12,326 bases of DNA. Source: Candidatus Gastranaerophilales bacterium. GTDB lineage: Bacteria > Cyanobacteriota > Vampirovibrionia > Gastranaerophilales > Gastranaerophilaceae. The notes under the pieces were generated by a model. It was not told the origin of the DNA. It saw only the letters and a list, made by a program, of their open reading frames with translations, and made no database searches. A program made the translations under genes and the position numbers. This document shows positions 6,495 to 12,326 of this stretch, piece by piece. Where the stretch lies: positions 1 through 12,326 of the forward strand of contig CANROV010000047.1 of assembly GCA_947632315.1 (NCBI GenBank). The letters are read 5' to 3'. Position 1 is the first letter of the stretch. Every line of letters begins with the position of its first letter.

Positions 6495-6853
6495 ATTATT
6501 CTTCCTTGCGAAAACAAGCAGGTAAACTCTATAATGAAGTTTTAACCAAGAAACGAAGTATACAAAGTGCTTTAGCTGATTTTCCAAAAGATTCCGAAGA
6601 TAAAACTATTATTGCTGCCTGGCATGCATTGTGTCATCTTGAAGCTGATGAGGATATCAGAAGAAAAGATATTTTATATAAACAACAGCAGGATGAATAT
6701 ATTGAATATATTATGTTTACTCTGCAAAAGGGTGAACCTTTACCTGAAAATATTGTTAATTCGTACATTCCGTATCACCAAGATGCCCTAATCCCTAATT
6801 CTACAAATTTAAAAGGAATAATACATACATTAAAAAAATTTTTATGTGAATAA
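6473..6853 (+). CDS. Uncharacterised 126-residue protein coupled to the BlaI-like regulator
   Basis: I do not recognise this family. The protein has no signal peptide or membrane segment and looks like a small soluble, mainly helical protein: basic N-terminus (YSSLRKQAGKLYNEVLTKKR), a central acidic/helical part with AAWHALCHLEADEDIRRKD (about 48-66), and a C-terminal stretch rich in Y, P and N (ENIVNSYIPYHQ). There is a His/Cys pair in HALCHLEAD, too little to claim metal binding. The start at 6473 lies inside the repressor gene in another frame, 22 nt before its stop, with GGA 6 nt upstream. Such an overlap usually means translational coupling and a shared function. The frame ends 79 nt before the next gene, in a spacer with a separate TATAAT. 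Confidence 0.7.
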   Translation: MHSHKSIDYSSLRKQAGKLYNEVLTKKRSIQSALADFPKDSEDKTIIAAWHALCHLEADEDIRRKDILYKQQQDEYIEYIMFTLQKGEPLPENIVNSYIPYHQDALIPNSTNLKGIIHTLKKFLCE

Positions 6854-6902
6854 ACATTATTTATAGTATTTCCCTAATTATCTAAATTTGGTAAAATCAA
6901 AA

Positions 6903-6908
6903 TATAAT
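6903..6908 (+). promoter_or_regulatory. Candidate -10 of the hydrolase-DUF3326-prepilin operon
   Basis: A perfect TATAAT in the 79-bp gap after the 126-residue gene. No acceptable -35 and no TG extension are visible. Transcription would begin near 6915, just upstream of or within the GGGGG ribosome binding site (6916-6920), giving a very short leader. The operon may instead be read through from the BlaI-like gene. Confidence 0.35.
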
Positions 6909-6932
6909 TTAGTATGGGGGTAAATAGTAAAT

Positions 6933-7610
6933 ATGAGAAGATTAACATATATAGGGCATAGTGCTTTTTATATTGAAAAAGATTGGGACGGAATTTTAAT
7001 TGATCCTTTTATTACGGGAAATCCCGCAGCTAATTTTGATTTTAAAAAGAAAAGAATTACTCATATTTTGGTTACTCACGCTCATCTTGATCATTTAGGC
7101 GATGCAATAGCTATATCTAAAGCTACGGGCGCTCAAATTATAACAGTCTTTGAATTGGCAAATTACTGCATTGAAAAAGGAGCAAAAGCTATAGGCGTTA
7201 ATATTGGCGGTACACTAAAATTTAATTGGGGAAGTGTTAAATTTTTACCGGCAATTCATTCAAGCTCAAATCCTGATTTGCCTTATGGCGGTTTGGCTTC
7301 CAGTTTGTTGTTGGATATAGAGGGTACTACAATCTATCACGCAGGCGATACTGCTTTGATGAGTGAATTTTCAATTATCGGTGAAAAATATAATCCTTAT
7401 TATGCTCTATTGCCTGTTGGCGGATATTATACAATGGATATTTATGATGCAGCTCTTGCGGCAAAAATGTTGTTCTCTATGGAAATTATTCCTATGCATT
7501 ATAATACTTTCCCTAATATTAAAGTTGATATACAAAAATTTAAAGACTTGATTGAAGAACAGGGGCAAAAATGTCTTCCGTTAAAGGCTAATGAATATGT
7601 TGAGTTATGA
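6933..7610 (+). CDS. UPF0173-type metal-dependent hydrolase (metallo-beta-lactamase fold)
   Basis: A 225-residue protein matching the length and motifs of the UPF0173/YtkL group of soluble metallo-beta-lactamase-fold hydrolases. Metal ligands are visible: VTHAHLDHLGDA with H49, H51, D53 and H54; H109 in LPAIHSSS; D139 in YHAGDTALM; and H189 in IIPMHYNTFP. The N-terminus MRRLTYIGHSAFYIE and the segment LLPVGGYYTMD are also typical of the group. The set predicts a two-metal active site, but the natural substrate of this group is not established; it should not be read as a beta-lactamase. The ribosome binding site GGGGG lies 12 nt before the ATG, slightly far. The 3' end overlaps the DUF3326 gene by 14 nt. 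Confidence 0.92.
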   Translation: MRRLTYIGHSAFYIEKDWDGILIDPFITGNPAANFDFKKKRITHILVTHAHLDHLGDAIAISKATGAQIITVFELANYCIEKGAKAIGVNIGGTLKFNWGSVKFLPAIHSSSNPDLPYGGLASSLLLDIEGTTIYHAGDTALMSEFSIIGEKYNPYYALLPVGGYYTMDIYDAALAAKMLFSMEIIPMHYNTFPNIKVDIQKFKDLIEEQGQKCLPLKANEYVEL

Positions 7611-8598
7611 TAAAACAAAACCGGTTGTTGCTTTAATAGTTCCTACCGGGGTAGGGGCTTCAATCGGCGGTTTTGCCGGCGACGCTTCTTTTACTGCAAA
7701 AAAATTTGCCAAAGAATTTAATGTTATTGTAAATCCTAATGTTGTCAATGCCGCTTGTTTTTCAGGTATCTCTGATAATATGCTTTATTCTGAAGGCTGG
7801 GCTATTTCTCAATTATTTAAAAATCAATTAGGCTTAATCCCTTCTGAAAATAATAAAATCGGTATCATATTTGATAAAGAAATCTCAAATGGTATTTTAA
7901 ATGTACATATTAATACTTTGAATGCCGTTAAAACCGTATATGGTATTGATATTATAGGTTATGAGATAACAAAAGAAAATGTCGGAGTTAAATTTTATAA
8001 CTCAAATTCCGGCGATTCGCAAGGGAGTGTATTAAATAATAAAACTCTTTTGGAGGCAGGTAAAAAACTTATTGAAAGAGGTGCAAATGTTTTGGCGGTT
8101 GTTTGTAAATTTGAAGAACCGCCTGATGATAACTACAAAGATGGAGTTGGTGTTGATATTGTAGGCGGTGTCGAAGCTATTATTTCACACTATATTACAA
8201 AAGAGTTAAAGGTGCCTGCCGTTCATTCGCCTGCTTTTGAAGATATTGTTATAACAAAAGAATTGGTAAATCCTAAGTGCAGTGCGGAATATATTACTCC
8301 TACTTTTCTGCCTTGTTTATTGCTTGCGTTAAATAATGCACCGTTATATTCTTTTGATAAAGTGGAACAATATATAAGTATAAAAGATATTTCAGCATTA
8401 ATTATGCCGTATAATTCTCTTGGTTCTTCCATAGTATTTGACGCAATTAAAAATAAAATCCCCGTATTTGCAATAAAAGAAAATAAAACAATACTTGATA
8501 TTTCAAAGGATAAAATAAGAAAAAATGATATAATAGAAGTAAATACATATAATGATTGTATTGAAAAATTAAGGAAACTAACAAATGATAAAAATTAA
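7597..8598 (+). CDS. DUF3326 domain-containing protein
   Basis: A full-length member (333 residues) of DUF3326, a family found mainly in cyanobacteria and photosynthetic eukaryotes. Recognised by IVPTGVGASIGGFAGD (14-29), NPNVVNAA (46-53), GVGVDIVGGVEAIISH (183-198), VPAVHSPAF, TFLPCLLLALNNAP and the closing IPVFAIKENKTI. The biochemical role is unknown as far as I know. The glycine-rich N-terminal loop and the alternating alpha/beta pattern suggest a nucleotide- or cofactor-binding fold, which is my inference. I prefer the ATG at 7597 because AAGG lies 9 nt upstream; an in-frame ATG at 7591 would have only 3 nt of spacing. The gene overlaps the hydrolase by 14 nt and the prepilin gene by 14 nt, so the three are probably translated in a coupled way. 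Confidence 0.9.
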   Translation: MLSYDKTKPVVALIVPTGVGASIGGFAGDASFTAKKFAKEFNVIVNPNVVNAACFSGISDNMLYSEGWAISQLFKNQLGLIPSENNKIGIIFDKEISNGILNVHINTLNAVKTVYGIDIIGYEITKENVGVKFYNSNSGDSQGSVLNNKTLLEAGKKLIERGANVLAVVCKFEEPPDDNYKDGVGVDIVGGVEAIISHYITKELKVPAVHSPAFEDIVITKELVNPKCSAEYITPTFLPCLLLALNNAPLYSFDKVEQYISIKDISALIMPYNSLGSSIVFDAIKNKIPVFAIKENKTILDISKDKIRKNDIIEVNTYNDCIEKLRKLTNDKN

Positions 8599-9790
8599 AA
8601 AAGGTTTTACATTGTCGGAAGTATTGATTTGTATAATGATAATAGGTATCATTATGGCACTTTCGGTACAAACAATAAAGATTGTAAAAACATCTTATGC
8701 GGCACTTGGTTATTTTGCTTTTAATACAGTACAGGCATTGGCTGCCAGTGTTTCTGTCGGTAATGAAATCGGAATAAAACCTTATAAAGATGAATCCGGG
8801 AACATTATACACACAACCGTTCCCTGCTATATTACAAAAACTTTAGTTTCTACCGGTTCTTCAGGAGATAAAGTTATTAATGTTTATAAAAATGTAATTA
8901 AACCAGATGATTATCCTGATACTACAACGGTAGTAACCCCTTGTAACAGCTTGGCGTCAGGCGGTTCTAATAACCATATTTGCCGTGTTATGGCTGAAGC
9001 TGCTAATACTACAGGTAAAATTAATTGTGAGAAGTTATTTAACGTTAATAAGGGCGGTTCAGGCGAACCTTCTATCAGTGATTTGGTTCCAAATAATCCT
9101 ACTTTTAAGACGACTAACGGTTTTAGATACTATTTATCACAGCATGTTTCAGGTGATACAAGTGTGTCAAGTGATTATGGATATAGACTTTTGGCTGTTG
9201 ATCTTAACGGTAAAAGAGGCCCGAATTCTGCTGCTGTCAGTTTAAAACAGGTTCCTGATATTATCACTTTTTTAATACTTGATAATGGTGATGTATATCC
9301 TTTGGGCGTTGCTGCTGATAATTTAGTCGTTTCTAAGAAAAAGGATAACATTAAAATGGTTCAGTATATTAATTCCAAAATAAAAGGTTATTATTTTGGT
9401 GATGATCCTTCAAGATTAGAACCTGATAAAGTAATGACCGCAAATGTTCCGATGGAATGTCAAAAAATTAAAATATTAAGTATGCAATACCATACTGAAG
9501 CGGGGGTGGATTATAATCAAAATGTTAATAATAATCCAAACAGTGTTAACATATGTAATTTCGGTATAACATCTATTCCAAATCCTAATTCGGATTCAAC
9601 TGAGCCGAAATATTTATATTCATACCGAGAAGCTTATTGCGCTTCGTTAGGATATAGTACTCCTTCTTATCCTAATTATTGTGAGGGTAAGAAATTTTCA
9701 ACGTTATGTCCGCCTTCGGATGATGCTAAAAAAGTTGACCTCTGTATGGTTGACAATGTTAAGCCGTTATTTAGATATAACTTAAAATAA
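8585..9790 (+). CDS. Large type IV prepilin-like protein (class III-type signal, cysteine-rich)
   Basis: A 401-residue protein with a classic prepilin leader MIKIKKG|FTLSEVL: a short basic leader, cleavage after Gly7 and Glu12 at mature position 5, followed by a hydrophobic helix to about residue 28. A PilD-type peptidase should remove the leader and methylate the new N-terminal Phe, and the protein would insert in the inner membrane and join a type IV pilus or type II secretion pseudopilus. The soluble domain of about 360 residues is far larger than major pilins (about 150). It has ten cysteines (81, 120, 133, 148, 292, 324, 352, 366, 375, 387) that could form disulfides outside the cytoplasm. 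It also has an acidic turn VDLNGKRGPN (205-214) like those in other prepilin-type proteins. AAGGA is 9 nt upstream. No pilus assembly ATPase or PilC/PilD gene is nearby, so partners lie elsewhere. Confidence 0.9.
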   Translation: MIKIKKGFTLSEVLICIMIIGIIMALSVQTIKIVKTSYAALGYFAFNTVQALAASVSVGNEIGIKPYKDESGNIIHTTVPCYITKTLVSTGSSGDKVINVYKNVIKPDDYPDTTTVVTPCNSLASGGSNNHICRVMAEAANTTGKINCEKLFNVNKGGSGEPSISDLVPNNPTFKTTNGFRYYLSQHVSGDTSVSSDYGYRLLAVDLNGKRGPNSAAVSLKQVPDIITFLILDNGDVYPLGVAADNLVVSKKKDNIKMVQYINSKIKGYYFGDDPSRLEPDKVMTANVPMECQKIKILSMQYHTEAGVDYNQNVNNNPNSVNICNFGITSIPNPNSDSTEPKYLYSYREAYCASLGYSTPSYPNYCEGKKFSTLCPPSDDAKKVDLCMVDNVKPLFRYNLK

Positions 9791-9818
9791 GAACCGTAAA
9801 AACGGTTCTTATTTTAAG
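9781..9818. terminator. Symmetric intrinsic terminator between convergent prepilin and ileS genes
   Basis: CTTAAAATAAGAACCGT (9781-9797) and ACGGTTCTTATTTTAAG (9802-9818) form a perfect 17-bp stem with an AAAA loop. The GC part sits at the tip and the A/T-rich base supplies a U run in RNA from either strand, so it can stop both genes. It overlaps the prepilin stop codon (9788-9790) and lies 16 nt past the ileS stop. Confidence 0.9.
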
Positions 9819-9834
9819 AATTATACTTTATTGT

Positions 9835-12326
9835 TTACTCGGAAATGGCTTCAAAACATTCATCACATATTGTTTCGTGGCCGGCATGATGACCAAGTTC
9901 TCTATATTTCCAGCACCTTTCGCATTTCTCGCCTAAAGCTCGTGTTACATAAACACTATAACCTTCTTCGTTGTATTCATTTAGAATATCTAATGGTTTT
10001 TCGTTTACAACAAATGCTTGAGATGTAATAAATATATTACAAAGTTCCTTTTCGTATTTCTTTAGCCGTTCCGAATCGTTTGAAATAATATAAACGGCAG
10101 TTTCCAGTGAACTCCCTATTTTTTTATCGGCTCTTAACGGTTCAATTGCTTTTGTAACAATTTCTCTCAGTTTTAGTATTTGTGTAAATTCTTCTTCAAG
10201 TTTAGTGTTATCCCATTGATTATGAACTTTCGGCCAGTCGGAAAGCAAAATACTTTCCAGTCCGTTTCTTTGATTTTCAGGTGTATTTTGCCATATATCT
10301 TCAGCCTGATGAGGCATTACGGGAACTAATATTCTTGTCAGTGCTTGAGATATCTCATATAAAACAGTTTGACAAGCCCTTCTTGAAAGTGATTTTTTTC
10401 CGCTTGTATATAGTCTGTCTTTAACAATATCTAAGTAGAATGAACTCAAGTCAACAGCTGCAAAGTTTTGAAGATACTGAAAATAACGATAAAATTCATA
10501 TTCTTCAAACGCTTCTGTTACATTTTTAATTAAAATATTTAATTTATGCAGAGCAAATTTATCTATATCTTTTAATTCTTCATATTTTACATAATCTGTT
10601 TTAGGATCAAAATCAAACAAGTTTCCAAGTAAAAATCTTGCTGTATTTCTTGTCTTTTTAAAGATTTCCGTAAGTTGTTTTATGATATTATCACCTATTT
10701 TAACATCATTTCTGTAGTCAATTGACGCTGCCCAAAGTCTTAAAATGTCGGCTCCGTAATTTTTTATAATGTCATCGGGGCGAATATAATTACCTAATGA
10801 TTTAGACATTTTTCTTCCGTCCTCGCCGAAAACAAAACCATGTGTAAGTACTTGTTTATATGGAGCGTGGTCGGTTGTAGCTACGCAGGTTAGTAATGAT
10901 GATTGGAACCATCCTCTATGTTGATCTGAACCTTCTAAATACATATCAACCGGAGTATGGCCGAGTTCTTCGGAACGATTTTCAACTACAGCTTTCCAAG
11001 ATACTCCGGAGTCAAACCAAACATCCATTATATCTTTTTCTTTTCTAAAATGTGTTTTTCCGCATTTTGGACATTTAAACCCTTGGGGAAGCAATTCTTC
11101 GGCGCTATATTTGACCCACGCATCAGAGCTTTCTTTACTAAAGATTTTTGCTATATTTTCAATAGTTTCATCAGTACAGATAACTTCACCGCAATCTTCG
11201 CAGTAGAATACAGGAATAGGAACACCCCACGCTCTTTGACGTGATATACACCAATCGGTTCTGCCTGATACCATGTTGCCTATTCTGCTTTCACCGCTTG
11301 CAGGAATCCATTTAACGTTTTTTATGGCTTCCATAGCTTTATCTCTGAATTTATCTACTTTAACAAACCATTGAGGAGTAGCTCTATAGATAACAGGATT
11401 TTTACATCTCCAACAATGCGGATAACTGTGATTAATATCCGCTTTAGCAAGCAGGGCATTTTTAGCTTCAAGTTTTTGTATAACTATTTCATTACCTTTA
11501 TAATAAGGAACTCCGATTAAATCAGTATCATCAAACATGTCTGATTTTTGCCACATACCTTTTGAGTCTAACGGGGAGAAGGTTGGTATTGAATACTTTT
11601 GACATACTTCCCAGTCTTCTAAACCATGTCCCGGAGCTGTGTGTACACATCCTGTACCTGCGTCTAAAGTAACGTGGTCGCCTAATATAAGTTGGCTTTC
11701 TCTTGCATATAAAGGATGAAATACCTTCATATTTTCAAGTTCAGCACCTTTTAACGTGCCTAAAACTTTTATTTCGGTTTCTTCCCAGTTTACATCATTC
11801 AAAAATGCTTTTAGAAGCTCGGTTGCAACTATATAATTATCATTTTTGTATGAAAATAGCGTATATTCAAATCTTGCATTTAGACAAACCGCCAAATTTG
11901 AAGGAATTGTCCATGGAGTTGTTGTCCAAATTACAACGAATAAACTGTCATTTGTTTTTGTGTTAATCAGGTTATATACTTTATTTTTGTCTGCTTCATG
12001 AAATTTAAAGCGAACATAAATACTGGTTGAAGTGTGGTCAGCATATTCAACTTCCGCTTCAGCTAAAGCTGTTTCACAAGAAGCACACCAATATACAGGT
12101 TTTAAGCCTTTTTCAATGTAGCCTTTTTTATACATTTCACCAAAAACTCTAACTTGTTCAGCTTCGTATTCAGGGGCTATAGTTAGATACGGATTTTCCC
12201 AATTTCCCAGAACTCCTAATCTTTTAAATGCAGCTTCTTGTCCTTTTAAGCTGTTTTTTGCATATTCTCTGCATTTTTGTCTTAATTCACCTTCCGTAAC
12301 AGCTTGTCTTCCGCCTTTTATTGTTT
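9835..12326 (-). CDS. ileS: Isoleucine--tRNA ligase, 5' end outside window
   Basis: Class I aminoacyl-tRNA synthetase charging tRNA-Ile, with editing of mischarged valine. The frame continues through the window edge upstream of the ATG at 12135: the residues before it (TEGELRQKCREYAKNSLKGQ, then AAFKRLGVLGNWENPYLT) match IleRS, so about 829 of roughly 930 residues are visible and the HIGH motif lies outside. The CP1 editing domain shows TTTPWTIPSN (near 11900-11925) and GTGCVHTAPGHG (near 11622-11657). The catalytic loop KMSKS is at 10798-10812. The anticodon-binding helical region follows. The C-terminus carries a zinc-binding CERCW...CDEC module (about 9850-9935) typical of bacterial-type IleRS. 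Additional CxxC pairs (YCEDCG, CPKCGK) fit internal zinc sites. No truncation or frameshift is seen. The promoter or T-box, if any, is outside the window. Confidence 0.97.
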   Translation of the reverse strand, partial: TIKGGRQAVTEGELRQKCREYAKNSLKGQEAAFKRLGVLGNWENPYLTIAPEYEAEQVRVFGEMYKKGYIEKGLKPVYWCASCETALAEAEVEYADHTSTSIYVRFKFHEADKNKVYNLINTKTNDSLFVVIWTTTPWTIPSNLAVCLNARFEYTLFSYKNDNYIVATELLKAFLNDVNWEETEIKVLGTLKGAELENMKVFHPLYARESQLILGDHVTLDAGTGCVHTAPGHGLEDWEVCQKYSIPTFSPLDSKGMWQKSDMFDDTDLIGVPYYKGNEIVIQKLEAKNALLAKADINHSYPHCWRCKNPVIYRATPQWFVKVDKFRDKAMEAIKNVKWIPASGESRIGNMVSGRTDWCISRQRAWGVPIPVFYCEDCGEVICTDETIENIAKIFSKESSDAWVKYSAEELLPQGFKCPKCGKTHFRKEKDIMDVWFDSGVSWKAVVENRSEELGHTPVDMYLEGSDQHRGWFQSSLLTCVATTDHAPYKQVLTHGFVFGEDGRKMSKSLGNYIRPDDIIKNYGADILRLWAASIDYRNDVKIGDNIIKQLTEIFKKTRNTARFLLGNLFDFDPKTDYVKYEELKDIDKFALHKLNILIKNVTEAFEEYEFYRYFQYLQNFAAVDLSSFYLDIVKDRLYTSGKKSLSRRACQTVLYEISQALTRILVPVMPHQAEDIWQNTPENQRNGLESILLSDWPKVHNQWDNTKLEEEFTQILKLREIVTKAIEPLRADKKIGSSLETAVYIISNDSERLKKYEKELCNIFITSQAFVVNEKPLDILNEYNEEGYSVYVTRALGEKCERCWKYRELGHHAGHETICDECFEAISE

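Noticed and set aside
6933..7610. Reading the metallo-hydrolase as a beta-lactamase paired with the nearby BlaI-like regulator
   Set aside because: Motifs and length match the UPF0173 hydrolase group, there is no secretion signal, and the gene has its own operon with DUF3326.
8447..8812. Minus-strand 121-codon frame across the DUF3326/prepilin junction
   Set aside because: Composition is F/Y/C-rich, as expected from the reverse of AT-rich coding DNA. Both plus-strand genes are strongly supported here.

Overview
The window is a 12.3 kb piece of a very AT-rich bacterial chromosome with compact, bacterial-style gene packing. Several genes point to the non-photosynthetic cyanobacterial sister lineage (Vampirovibrionia/Melainabacteria, most likely the gut order Gastranaerophilales). 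These are a clear DUF3326 protein (a family typical of cyanobacteria and plastid-bearing plants), a ribosomal protein S1 of cyanobacterial type, and a large prepilin-like protein starting KKGFTLSEVL. The lineage is an inference from gene content and base composition; no rRNA is present to confirm it. I see no tRNA, rRNA, CRISPR array, insertion sequence or phage gene.

Left arm (1-1845, minus strand): the 5' two-thirds or so of rpsA (ribosomal protein S1) with its own near-consensus promoter, preceded by a sigma-70 family factor gene. A possible 55-codon small ORF sits between them, 21 nt after the sigma stop. The 311-bp divergent spacer 1846-2156 is unusually rich in short repeats: a 12-bp perfect palindrome flanked by 9-bp direct repeats, three AATTGC copies, and AT-rich inverted repeats. 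It probably carries the control region of the sigma gene and the promoter of the divergent helicase gene.

Centre (2157-6853, plus strand): a 1269-residue superfamily 1 helicase. Its C-terminal half is a complete UvrD/PcrA-like motor. Its N-terminal half looks like a second UvrD core that has lost its ATPase motifs, an architecture reminiscent of the inactive partner subunits in RecBCD/AddAB but here in one chain and without a nuclease motif. A BlaI/MecI-type winged-helix repressor follows, overlapping a 126-residue protein I do not recognise. No BlaR1/MecR1-type sensor or beta-lactamase is adjacent.

Right arm (6933-9790, plus strand): three genes with overlapping ends form an evident operon: a UPF0173 metallo-beta-lactamase-fold hydrolase, a DUF3326 protein and a large cysteine-rich type IV prepilin-like protein. 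It ends in a perfect 17-bp-stem terminator. The terminator is symmetric and also serves the convergent ileS gene (9835 to the window end, minus strand), which is cut at its 5' end by the window edge.

No single element is a proven new system. The best leads are the two-core helicase, the hydrolase-DUF3326-prepilin operon, the repressor-unknown protein pair, and the repeat-rich sigma control region with the small ORF downstream of sigma.
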